From positions 1-64,000 of the forward strand of contig JBBDID010000056.1 in the NCBI GenBank assembly GCA_040880585.1: DNA of 64,000 bases, in the 5' to 3' direction. A model generated the notes under the pieces. The model did no database searches, had not been told where the DNA came from, and worked only from the letters and a program-made list of their open reading frames with translations. The position numbers and the translations under genes were made by a program. This DNA comes from Paracrocinitomix sp040880585 (GTDB taxonomy: Bacteria; Bacteroidota; Bacteroidia; Flavobacteriales_D; Crocinitomicaceae). Shown here piece by piece: positions 9,171 to 16,220 of the stretch. The number at the start of each line of letters is the position of its first letter. The first letter of the stretch is position 1.

Positions 9171-10088
9171 ATGGATAGAAGAGTATTTATTACCAAAATT
9201 GCTACGGGAGGAGTTGTTTTGGCTGCTTTACCTTCAATCGCTGCGGGAAATAAAGAAAATAAACTCACTATACTTCACACCAATGACACCCATTCTCATA
9301 TCGACCCTTTTCCGGCTGACCACAAACGCCATGCGAATCAGGGAGGCGTAAACCGCAGAAAAGCAGTAATCGATCAAATTCGGAAAGAAGAAGATCAGGT
9401 TCTCTTGCTGGATGCCGGAGACATCTTTCAGGGCACCCCCTACTTTAATATGCATGGTGGTGAATTGGAATTTAAGGTAATGTCTGCCATGCAATATGAT
9501 GCCGCCACTATGGGGAATCATGATTTTGATGCCGGATTAGAAGGGTTTCATAAAGTATTACCGCACGCTAACTTCCCTTTTCTTTGTACAAATTACGACT
9601 TTAAAGACACCCTTCTCAAAGACAAAACACAAGCCTATAAGGTATTTAAAAAAGGAAAATTGAAGATCGGGGTATTTGGTGTTGGTGTGGAATTAAATGG
9701 ATTGGTTTCAAAAGAATTGTATCAGGATACGGTTTATTTAGATCCGGTAGAGCGTGCAAACCACCATGCCAGATTGCTAAAACAAGATGAAAAATGCGAT
9801 TTGGTAATTTGTCTTTCGCACTTGGGGTATACACCGCGAATGAACAAGATGTGCGATAAAGTGCTTGCTGAAGAAACAAGCAATATTGATTTGATCATTG
9901 GCGGACACTCCCACACCTTCATGAAAAAGCCCGAAATGTGTAAAAACAAGGACGGAAAATCAGTTTTAATCAATCAGGTGGGATGGGCCGGCTTGATTCT
10001 AGGACGCATTGATTTTTACTTTGACACGAAAGGAAATCCTGAGGTTTGGGCTTCTAACGTGTTGAGTACCCAATATGAAATCGTTTAG
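9171..10088 (+). CDS. 5'-nucleotidase metallophosphatase half (Tat-exported)
   Basis: A calcineurin-like phosphoesterase with the complete dinuclear metal site: HTNDTHSH, LDAGDIFQGTP, MGNHDFDAG, CLSHLGY and GGHSHTF. It would remove phosphate from nucleotides. I choose the ATG at 9171 rather than the one at 9159 because it gives a twin-arginine signal (MDRRVFITK, then a hydrophobic stretch to about residue 26) and follows the previous stop by one base. The protein is about 305 residues and lacks the C-terminal substrate domain of UshA, which is the upstream gene. A Tat route suggests folding and metal loading in the cytoplasm before export. Confidence 0.88.
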   Translation: MDRRVFITKIATGGVVLAALPSIAAGNKENKLTILHTNDTHSHIDPFPADHKRHANQGGVNRRKAVIDQIRKEEDQVLLLDAGDIFQGTPYFNMHGGELEFKVMSAMQYDAATMGNHDFDAGLEGFHKVLPHANFPFLCTNYDFKDTLLKDKTQAYKVFKKGKLKIGVFGVGVELNGLVSKELYQDTVYLDPVERANHHARLLKQDEKCDLVICLSHLGYTPRMNKMCDKVLAEETSNIDLIIGGHSHTFMKKPEMCKNKDGKSVLINQVGWAGLILGRIDFYFDTKGNPEVWASNVLSTQYEIV

Positions 10089-10187
10089 TAGCAGCAAAAT
10101 TTTATTGGAGAATAAAAATCTCACTTGTTCTTTCAAATGGTATAATAATTGTGTGATATTTTCGTAAAATTAATCTAAATTGAAATC

Positions 10188-10586
10188 ATGAAACTAGTTT
10201 TTATTTATTTGGGGTTAATAGTGGTATTGATGTCTTGCCATAAAAAGTATGAAGAAAAAGCAGGAACGTTTGCAGGAATGCAGGTAAATTTTGAAGGTTC
10301 CTTTGACCAGGTGGATACAATTTCTTATAGTTTCTTTCCTACCAAGTTTGTTCTGGATTACAACAAAAGTAGTAAGTCGTATATGGTTACCGGGGGAAAC
10401 GGTACTATACCCGACATCTCATTTGATAGAAAAGATTTTAAAGAGAATGAAGTATCAGTTGCGGGAATCGGTTCATCATTTAAAGCCTGGAAAGTTACTT
10501 TGGATAACGACACACTTGAAGTATTCTACGAAGAATTGGATTTAGACGATTACAAAGTGTATTCCTTTGAGGGATTCAGAGAGTAA
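10188..10586 (+). CDS. hypothetical lipoprotein
   Basis: The 132-residue protein has a lipoprotein signal (lipobox VLMSC, Cys at residue 17) followed by a small beta-rich domain (alternating strands such as NKSSKSYMVTGGNGTIPDIS). I do not recognise the family. It lies 100 bp after the nucleotidase gene, so it may or may not share its transcript. No catalytic motif is visible. Confidence 0.65.
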   Translation: MKLVFIYLGLIVVLMSCHKKYEEKAGTFAGMQVNFEGSFDQVDTISYSFFPTKFVLDYNKSSKSYMVTGGNGTIPDISFDRKDFKENEVSVAGIGSSFKAWKVTLDNDTLEVFYEELDLDDYKVYSFEGFRE

Positions 10587-10890
10587 TTTTATGACGAAAA
10601 GATAAAATAACCAAAACTGGTTCTGTAGGATGTTAAACCCACCGTTAGGTCATTTTAAGGTTGGATAGCAGTAGAAAATCTGCAATCCATTTATCAATAA
10701 TGATTTCCAAGGACGACAATATAGACCACATTCATTTTTCTCTGTTTCAGCTAATCAATTACTGAGTTATTCTCTTTCTATCGGCATGGATTTCGCCCTT
10801 TTTTAATCTACTATTAAAAAATCATTTGTTCCTTTTTTCAATTGATTTCTTACCCATCAAAATTTGTATCTTTCCAGACAAATTAGTTAG
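10587..10890. other. intergenic stretch before xseA
   Basis: No convincing reading frame is present. A small imperfect hairpin (GGATAGCAG at 10663-10671 with CTGCAATCC at 10680-10688) lacks a T-run. The last 50 bases hold the xseA promoter. Confidence 0.5.
10842..10874 (+). promoter_or_regulatory. xseA promoter
   Basis: TTG at 10842-10844, a 22-bp spacer and TATCTTTC at 10867-10874 (7 of 8 to TAnnTTTG). Transcription would start about 10 bases before the TTG start codon of xseA, giving an almost leaderless mRNA. Confidence 0.5.
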
Positions 10891-12273
10891 TTGAACGAAG
10901 AACGAAAAATATATACACTCAGTCAGCTGTCAACCTCGCTGGAGAATTTTATGATGAAGCACTTTGGCAGCCAGACATTTTGGGTCACAGCTGAAATTGC
11001 CAAAGTAAATCAAAAAGGAGGTCACCGTTATTTAGAATTGGTAGATAGTGAAAACGGTATTACATCTGCCCTAATTGCAGCAAGCATCTGGCGACGAAAC
11101 TATCAAAACATCTATGAAAGAGTCGGACAAGACTTGAATGATATTGTAAAAACAGGCAACAAAGCGCTTTTTCAAATCAAAATAGAGTACCACAAAATAT
11201 ATGGTTTAAAACTTAACGTTCTGGATATCGATCCCACCTACTCTTATGGTGAGATTGAGCGAAAAAAACAAGAAACCATAAAGCGTCTAAAAGATCAGGG
11301 ATTATTTGATTTACAAAAGCAATTAGAGCTTCCTATTATTGCCAAGCGAATTGCTTTAGTAGGTTCACCGGGAACATCAGGATATAGAGATTTCACCAAT
11401 GAATTGTTGCACAACAATGTGTATCGCAATTTTGTCCTCAAAGAATTTGCGGCAAGTGTGCAGGGAGATCGGTCGGTGCAGGAGATCATAAAAGCAATTG
11501 AAACAGCCCGTTTGTATGATGTGGATGCCATTGTACTGATCAGAGGAGGAGGAAGCAAGATGGATTTGAATGTATTTAATGATTATGATATTGCCAAAAC
11601 GATCTGTGAAACTCAAATTCCTGTAATCACCGGAATTGGGCATGAAAGTGATGAGGTTGTTGCCGATTTGGTAGGGAAACAAAGGTGTATTACGCCTACA
11701 GCAGCCGCTAAATATTTTTACATCCGTATCGGTAATTTTTCGGCAGAATTGCGCAATGCTTTTGATGCAATTAAACAACAATCACTAGGATTATTGGGGG
11801 CTGCAAAAGATGAGTTCTATCATCAAAATCGGTATCTGGCGCATTTTAGCCAGCAACTTTTGCTAGAGCATCAACACGAACTGAGAACAGCCTCACACAA
11901 CTTACAATTGGGATTTTTGAATCTGATCCACTCTGAAAAATCAGAATTGTCCCTTTCTCTTAAACAACTTTCTTCCCGGGCTATTCATCAACTTCAGCTC
12001 ATAAAAGAGGCGGATTTACCGGCAAGGCTTGAACGGATTCAGATGATGAGTAAAAATCTTATCGATCAAAAAAAACTGGAAGTAAAGGGACTGGAAGAGC
12101 TTTTACGCATGCTGGATCCTCAGCGATTACTGGAAAATGGGTATACCATATCCACCATAAACGATATGGATCTTAATCTGGTTACCGAAAATCTTGTGGG
12201 AAAAGAAATGAAAACGTTATCTTCAACTTCTCTGATAAGCAGTAAAATTACAAAAACCGAAAACCGAAAATGA
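10891..12273 (+). CDS. xseA: exodeoxyribonuclease VII large subunit
   Basis: The 460-residue catalytic subunit of the ssDNA-degrading exonuclease VII. The N-terminal OB-fold that binds DNA covers about residues 18-105 (TFWVTAEIAKVNQKGGHRYL). The catalytic domain follows with IALVGSPGTSGYRDF, the IRGGGSKMDLNVFND motif and ITGIGHESDEVVADLV, and then a long coiled-coil region. It starts with TTG, supported by the promoter position and by the correct family N-terminus. It overlaps xseB by ATGA, so the two subunits are translationally coupled. It acts in the cytoplasm in repair and recombination. Confidence 0.93.
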   Translation: MNEERKIYTLSQLSTSLENFMMKHFGSQTFWVTAEIAKVNQKGGHRYLELVDSENGITSALIAASIWRRNYQNIYERVGQDLNDIVKTGNKALFQIKIEYHKIYGLKLNVLDIDPTYSYGEIERKKQETIKRLKDQGLFDLQKQLELPIIAKRIALVGSPGTSGYRDFTNELLHNNVYRNFVLKEFAASVQGDRSVQEIIKAIETARLYDVDAIVLIRGGGSKMDLNVFNDYDIAKTICETQIPVITGIGHESDEVVADLVGKQRCITPTAAAKYFYIRIGNFSAELRNAFDAIKQQSLGLLGAAKDEFYHQNRYLAHFSQQLLLEHQHELRTASHNLQLGFLNLIHSEKSELSLSLKQLSSRAIHQLQLIKEADLPARLERIQMMSKNLIDQKKLEVKGLEELLRMLDPQRLLENGYTISTINDMDLNLVTENLVGKEMKTLSSTSLISSKITKTENRK

Positions 12274-12494
12274 AAATCGACAAGGATTTAAAATATGAAG
12301 ACGCACTGAAACAATTAGAAGAAATTGTAAACCTGCTGGAGCGTAAAGAAATTAAGATCGATCAGTTGGCCGATAAAGTGAAAGAGGCAAAAGCTTTGGT
12401 GGATTATTGTCGTGAAAAATTAGAAAAAACCGAAGAGGAAATCAGTAAGATTATTGAACCCTTAAAAGGAAATGATGTTCCTGATTTTGAATAA
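12270..12494 (+). CDS. xseB: exodeoxyribonuclease VII small subunit
   Basis: The 74-residue, highly charged helical protein has the family pattern YEDALKQLEEIVNLLE, followed by LVDYCREKLEKTEEEI. Several copies bind the coiled coil of XseA. The start overlaps the xseA stop (ATGA). The length is normal for the family. Confidence 0.9.
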   Translation: MKIDKDLKYEDALKQLEEIVNLLERKEIKIDQLADKVKEAKALVDYCREKLEKTEEEISKIIEPLKGNDVPDFE

Positions 12495-12510
12495 CTCATT
12501 ATATAAGATC

Positions 12511-12545
12511 AAACTCTGACAGGATTTTGAATCCTGTCAGAGTTT
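12511..12545. repeat. REP-like hairpin between convergent genes
   Basis: A perfect 16-bp inverted repeat (AAACTCTGACAGGATT, 3-base loop, then its complement) lies between the ends of xseB and dps. There is no T-run, so it may act as a bidirectional roadblock. It resembles a hairpin inside the phosphatase gene at 41060-41092 (about 29 of 37 bases by eye), which suggests a dispersed repeat family. Confidence 0.7.
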
Positions 12546-12587
12546 GTGAGAGTTTGAGTATTCTTTTTAATCAATCCTCAATTAATT

Positions 12588-13100
12588 CTATTTCATTTCC
12601 TCATCCTTACTATTTAACCAGGAAGACAACATCCAATGGTCTTTTTCCATTTTTTTAATGAAGCCGTTACATAAATCAACGGTTCCGACATCTCCGTTCT
12701 TTGCTGCCTGATCTGTTGTTTCAACCAAAATAGAGAGCAGAATTTCAAAATCATTGAGGATTTCTCCGACCATATACTCACCACTCAAATCGGTAGATGC
12801 TTCTTTAATCTCTGTGAGTTCAAGGTATTCTTTCATTGTGCTGACAGGCGTTTTCCCAAACACTCTGATTCTTTCTGCCACGATATCAATGTTCTCAAAA
12901 GCCCTTCTGTACATGTCTTCAAAATGCCCATGCAATTCAAAGAAATCTCTCCCCTTTACATTCCAGTGAAAATTTTGAAGCTTGTGAAAGTGCGTTTGGT
13001 AATTCGCTAATAATTCATTGAGATTTAAAATAATCTCCGTAGCCTCCAAGTTTGTAAATCCGAGTTTTTTATAAGGTGTTTCTTTGTTTAACATTTCCAT
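12588..13100 (-). CDS. dps: Dps-family ferritin-like DNA protection protein
   Basis: The 170-residue four-helix protein has the Dps ferroxidase signature NFHWNVKGRDFFELHGHF-EDMYRRAFENID (His, Asp and Glu ligands shared between subunits) and a C-terminal DHWMLSSWL helix. Dps proteins oxidise Fe(II) with H2O2 and store iron, protecting DNA. It is monocistronic by position and its upstream region carries an operator-like palindrome that is also found in front of the neighbouring marR gene, so MarR control is plausible. An alternative start is the Met at residue 3. Confidence 0.9.
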   Translation of the reverse strand: MEMLNKETPYKKLGFTNLEATEIILNLNELLANYQTHFHKLQNFHWNVKGRDFFELHGHFEDMYRRAFENIDIVAERIRVFGKTPVSTMKEYLELTEIKEASTDLSGEYMVGEILNDFEILLSILVETTDQAAKNGDVGTVDLCNGFIKKMEKDHWMLSSWLNSKDEEMK

Positions 13101-13174
13101 TTTTTTCTGTCTGTTTTTAATGATTAATAACTTACTGTTGGGTTTTATAGAAATTCAATCATCCTTTTATTTGG

Positions 13175-13196
13175 ATTATGTTCTATACAACATAAT
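13175..13196. promoter_or_regulatory. operator-like palindrome upstream of dps
   Basis: ATTATGTT (13175-13182) and AACATAAT (13189-13196) form a perfect 8-bp inverted repeat around CTATAC, 75-96 bases upstream of dps. The 15-mer at 13177-13191 matches 12 of 15 bases at 13739-13753 in front of marR; all three differences are transitions. Confidence 0.5.
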
Positions 13197-13267
13197 ATAA
13201 GATCTATCTATTCATTTTCCAAAGAAATGACTGTAAAATTTGTTAAAAACTAAGAATGGGTCAAGGG

Positions 13268-13723
13268 TTAGTTTGCCTGGTTCTCCAAAGGAAGATCTTC
13301 TTCGCCCAAGAGATTAATGAGTAAGTCCAGGCCTTTTTCAATATCCTGAATATCTTGTTTTGGTAAAGTACTTAACTTATGGCTCAATCGTTGTTGAAAC
13401 AATTCGGGGGCATTTTCGATCTGTTTTAGTCCCATAGCCGTCAAACTTAACCATGTTGAGCGCTTATCGCCTTTTGCAGGAATTTTCACCAAATACCCTT
13501 TCTCTTCCAGACGTCCAACTATACCTGTTACCGTACTGGAATTTAATTGTAAAAACTTACGCAACTGCAATTGAGAGCACTGATATTTTTCACAGTTACT
13601 GATATAAATTAGAGATAAGAGTTGTGGAATGCTAAGGCCACTGATTTTTTGGATGCGTTTTGAATCCAGATTGATTGCCCGTGCAATTTTTCGGACAGCA
13701 ATTAAAATGTCTGTGTAATCCAC
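13268..13723 (-). CDS. MarR-family transcriptional regulator
   Basis: A 151-residue winged-helix regulator: recognition helix region CSQLQLRKFLQLNSSTVTG, wing and dimer segment RLEEKGYLVKIPAKGDKRST, followed by the MarR LSLTAMG motif. The Cys residues lie in the second helix (SNCEKYQC), not at the N-terminal position used by OhrR, so a peroxide-sensing role cannot be claimed. The shared motif with dps suggests it controls itself and dps. Confidence 0.88.
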   Translation of the reverse strand: MDYTDILIAVRKIARAINLDSKRIQKISGLSIPQLLSLIYISNCEKYQCSQLQLRKFLQLNSSTVTGIVGRLEEKGYLVKIPAKGDKRSTWLSLTAMGLKQIENAPELFQQRLSHKLSTLPKQDIQDIEKGLDLLINLLGEEDLPLENQAN

Positions 13724-13738
13724 CGCTGTTTATAGATA

Positions 13739-13753
13739 TATGTTTTATGCGAC
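13739..13753. promoter_or_regulatory. operator-like motif upstream of marR
   Basis: TATGTTTTATGCGAC lies 16 bases before the marR start codon and matches TATGTTCTATACAAC upstream of dps at 12 of 15 bases. It is a candidate autoregulatory MarR site. Confidence 0.45.
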
Positions 13754-13810
13754 ACAATATAGAAAAACATCTGCATAATTGGTAAAAGTTAGCTGATAAA
13801 CGTACTTCTA

Positions 13811-14521
13811 CTACTCTGTCTTTACAAATTTAAACGAAGATCGCAACCCTTCCTTTGAATTGATTTGAAGAATAAACACTCCCTTTTTTAAGGATTTTAC
13901 ATCCAGGATGTAACTACCATCTTGAGAAGTTATATTTTTTGCAAGCACCACTTTCCCTGAAAGATCTATAATACTCAACTCAGCTACATCTTCCTTTAAT
14001 CCGCTAAAAATAAGTTGCTGATCAAACGCCCGGTAAAAAAAAGTCAGTTCTGTATGGATAGATTCACCTACCTGCGCCTCTTCAGGCTCTCCAATATAAA
14101 TGTAATAATGTATCCAAATGGAGTCTTCAGGAAAATCAACAGGAAACACTTTAAAACTAATGACGCTATTGGCAGCAAACGATTGATGATCTACGCCAAT
14201 AATCAGTTTATTTGAAAATTCAGGAGGATTCAATAAGGTAAAATCCGCACTATCTTCAAGATGAGGATTTGTATAGCTGCTGTCCGGATCAGAGAAATTG
14301 GGAATCCATTGGCTGGGCCAGGATGTAGATATTGCAGGAATCCAGCGCATCTGCAAATCCTGCCCGGAATAGTTAAACATCTCAATGTAATCGTGAACCA
14401 CCCCATAATTAGTTGTTTTAACAATATTAATGACCGTATCTTCCACTCCCCATGTGCTTGTTGTGACCTGGGCTTTAGAAATGGTGGGCAATAGTAATAG
14501 AATCAACAAAAACTTTCTCAT
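13811..14521 (-). CDS. secreted T9SS-sorted protein of unknown function
   Basis: The 236-residue protein has a signal peptide (about 1-17, TISKAQ), a beta-rich body and a C-terminal T9SS sorting module (LSIIDLSGKVVLAKNI, then SLKKGVFILQINSKEG, ending FKFVKTE). The body holds no motif I recognise. It starts 4 bases after the elbB stop codon, so the two share a transcript; that pairing has no obvious functional logic. Confidence 0.8.
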   Translation of the reverse strand: MRKFLLILLLLPTISKAQVTTSTWGVEDTVINIVKTTNYGVVHDYIEMFNYSGQDLQMRWIPAISTSWPSQWIPNFSDPDSSYTNPHLEDSADFTLLNPPEFSNKLIIGVDHQSFAANSVISFKVFPVDFPEDSIWIHYYIYIGEPEEAQVGESIHTELTFFYRAFDQQLIFSGLKEDVAELSIIDLSGKVVLAKNITSQDGSYILDVKSLKKGVFILQINSKEGLRSSFKFVKTE

Positions 14522-14525
14522 ACTT

Positions 14526-15209
14526 TCAATTGATCAAAGCTACGGTGGCTTCAATTGCAGCTTTTACATTATTTCGGATTTCCAAAATGGTAGCATCCAT
14601 CATATAGCAAGGAGCTGTAACGATTAAATTTTCCTGATCTACCAAGACTTCTCGTACTGTTTTCATTTCAGTGACTGCTCCTACACTTTCAATTCCGGCA
14701 TGAAATCCGGGAATGTCATAAGGAGAATCTTCCTGATCAGATCCCAGGGTCATAGTGGGTCGAATAGAGCTTCCTTCCAATGCTTTTGCCACCACAACGG
14801 GACTTACACATAGGGCACAAACCGGTTTTCCTACATTTATCATATTAACGATCAACAACTTTACCTCCGGCATGATCTCTCCCTCAGGACCTGAAAAAGC
14901 CCATTTTGTGAAATTTTTTGCCGAACCAAAACCTCCGGGAATGATCAGGGCGTCTATCTGAGATGGAGTGATCTCATTAATCTCTTTTACATCTCCCCTA
15001 GCAATACGCGCCGCTTCCACCATCATATTTCTCTTCTCATTCATTTCTTCACCGTTCAGATGATTGATTACATGATGTTGTTCTTTATCAATTGAAATGC
15101 ACTGGTAGTCATGTCCCAATTCTTCAATCGCTAACATAGCCATTGTTGCTTCTTGAATTTCTGCTCCGTCATAAACACCACATCCTGAAAGTAAAATACC
15201 AAACTTCAT
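14526..15209 (-). CDS. elbB: ElbB-family DJ-1/PfpI-like glyoxalase
   Basis: The 227-residue protein is close in pattern to E. coli ElbB throughout: GILLSGCGVYDGAEIQEA, VINHLNGEEM, ALIIPGGFGSAKN, and the nucleophile-elbow cysteine in CALCVSPVVVAKALE. The family has a class I amidotransferase-like fold; glyoxalase activity has been reported for E. coli ElbB. Its older link to isoprenoid synthesis is weak. It is cytoplasmic and is upstream of the T9SS gene in a two-gene unit. Confidence 0.88.
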   Translation of the reverse strand: MKFGILLSGCGVYDGAEIQEATMAMLAIEELGHDYQCISIDKEQHHVINHLNGEEMNEKRNMMVEAARIARGDVKEINEITPSQIDALIIPGGFGSAKNFTKWAFSGPEGEIMPEVKLLIVNMINVGKPVCALCVSPVVVAKALEGSSIRPTMTLGSDQEDSPYDIPGFHAGIESVGAVTEMKTVREVLVDQENLIVTAPCYMMDATILEIRNNVKAAIEATVALIN

Positions 15210-15246
15210 AAGTATACTGTTCTTTAATTCTTCGCTTAAAATTAAG

Positions 15247-15254
15247 TAAATTTG
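15247..15254 (+). promoter_or_regulatory. -7 element of the DCC gene
   Basis: TAAATTTG is a perfect TAnnTTTG match. It ends one base before the first ATG (15256) and seven bases before the second ATG (15262), so transcription should start near 15260 and only the second ATG would be usable. Confidence 0.55.
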
Positions 15255-15261
15255 AATGAAA

Positions 15262-15669
15262 ATGAAGAAAAATCAATACAATTCGGTAGTGTTTTATGAT
15301 GAGAGTTGCGGATTTTGCAGTGCTTCGGTACAATTCATTTTAGAAAAACGCAAAAGCACCTTTTATTTTTGCCCGCTTCAGTCAGATCTTGCTAAGGAAT
15401 TGTTAGCCCCTTACGGAATTGAAATCCAATTAAAAACCATTTATTACCTCAAGGACGGTAAAGTGTACGATCGTTCTTCAGCAGTATTACGAATTACAAG
15501 GGGATTAAAGGGAGGCTACCCATTACTATATGGTTTTTATATTATTCCGAAATTTATAAGAGATGCCGTTTATGATACAATTGCCAAACGGCGACACAAA
15601 ATTAAGACGAGCAGGTGTTTACTTCCGTCACCAAAAGAAAAATCTTTTTTTATTGGGATTACAACTTAG
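15262..15669 (+). CDS. DCC-family (DUF393) thiol-disulfide oxidoreductase-like protein
   Basis: A protein of about 135 residues with the DUF393 signature VVFYDESCGFCSASVQFI (CxxC-type motif), FCPLQSDLAKELL, the TIYYLKDGKVYDRSSAVL strand and a Gly-rich GGYPLLYGFYIIP segment. The family has a thioredoxin-like fold and usually opens YDGxCxxC; here it is YDESCGFC. I prefer the second ATG (15262) because the -7 element would place the transcript start just in front of it. Its 3' end overlaps, tail to tail, a tiny Cys-rich ORF on the other strand. Confidence 0.85.
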   Translation: MKKNQYNSVVFYDESCGFCSASVQFILEKRKSTFYFCPLQSDLAKELLAPYGIEIQLKTIYYLKDGKVYDRSSAVLRITRGLKGGYPLLYGFYIIPKFIRDAVYDTIAKRRHKIKTSRCLLPSPKEKSFFIGITT

Positions 15670-15799
15670 GGCAGCTACCACAGTGCTTTCCTTTGCGCTT
15701 GTATTTTTTACAGCACTTTTTTTTCTTGCTGCAACATCCTGCTAAATCAATTTCATGAAAAGCGGGATCAAAAGATCGAATATCAAATGGCTGATTCAC
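15659..15799 (-). CDS. possible tiny Cys/Lys-rich protein
   Basis: A 46-residue frame on the minus strand from a GTG at 15799 to a TAA at 15659. The C-terminal half reads AGCCSKKKKCCKKYKRKGK-HCGSCPKL: six cysteines as two CC pairs and a CxxC, embedded in lysines, which could bind zinc or iron. The composition is very unlike noncoding DNA here and unlike the overlapping gene. A stop lies just upstream, so the N-terminus is bounded, but the GTG start is weak and no promoter is clear. It overlaps the DCC gene by 11 bases tail to tail. Confidence 0.45.
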   Translation of the reverse strand: MNQPFDIRSFDPAFHEIDLAGCCSKKKKCCKKYKRKGKHCGSCPKL

Positions 15800-15912
15800 C
15801 CGGCAAATTTCTTATTTAAACTCATTCTAAACAATACCGCAAAAGTGGTATTTTTAAAAAAAAATATCTGAAAAAAAATGATGGAAATATATAATGCCCG
15901 AATGCATAACAG

Positions 15913-15970
15913 ACTAGAAATAAAAACCATCTCCGGCGATCCTTTTCCCCTTTTCCGTCTGAGACGGATG
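15913..15970 (+). repeat. dispersed repeat, copy 1
   Basis: Begins ACTAGAAAT, contains the core CGGCGATCCTTTTCCCCTTT and ends with a hairpin CCGTCTGAGACGG. It pairs with the copy at 16044; the hairpin arms differ between copies but stay complementary. Confidence 0.7.
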
Positions 15971-16043
15971 TAGGATTGAACGTCCCTGACTAGAGTTGAC
16001 CGTTTTTAAACATTAATTTCATTGTCCGGTGAAAATTAAAAAA

Positions 16044-16107
16044 ACTAGAAATGATACCCATCCCCGGCGATCCTTTTCCCCTTTCCGCCAGCTGGCGGAT
16101 GGGATCG
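16044..16107 (+). repeat. dispersed repeat, copy 2
   Basis: Same order as copy 1: ACTAGAAAT, the core CGGCGATCCTTTTCCCCTTT, then the palindrome CCGCCAGCTGGCGG. In this copy GCGATC before and GATCGC after the palindrome can also pair, giving a longer nested hairpin. Confidence 0.7.
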
Positions 16108-16220
16108 CTTGACAGTGCTAAGGTAAAGCCATTTCACATCCTTTATGGAGGGGAAATGAAATGGCGGAAATGGGAGTCATTATTTCCCCGGGCATCAATG
16201 AAAAAGAAACATTTTTGGAC

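Larger units (their letters stand above)
15800..16220. other. repeat-bearing intergenic region
   Basis: No credible gene. It holds a small hairpin (AATACC at 15833-15838 with GGTATT at 15847-15852, followed by five T) and two copies of a roughly 58-bp direct repeat, listed separately. Short frames here have no coding character. Confidence 0.6.

Noticed and set aside
12511..12545. Ordinary intrinsic terminator for xseB
   Set aside because: The stem is strong but there is no T-run on either strand and it resembles an element inside another gene, so a REP-like repeat is the better call.
15563..15745. 60-codon hydrophobic plus-strand frame
   Set aside because: It is mostly inside the DCC gene in another frame and antisense to the Cys-rich ORF; its hydrophobic tail comes from T-rich complement of lysine codons.
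15913..16107. Repeats considered as a CRISPR fragment
   Set aside because: Only two units, unequal spacing, internal hairpins that vary, and no cas genes.
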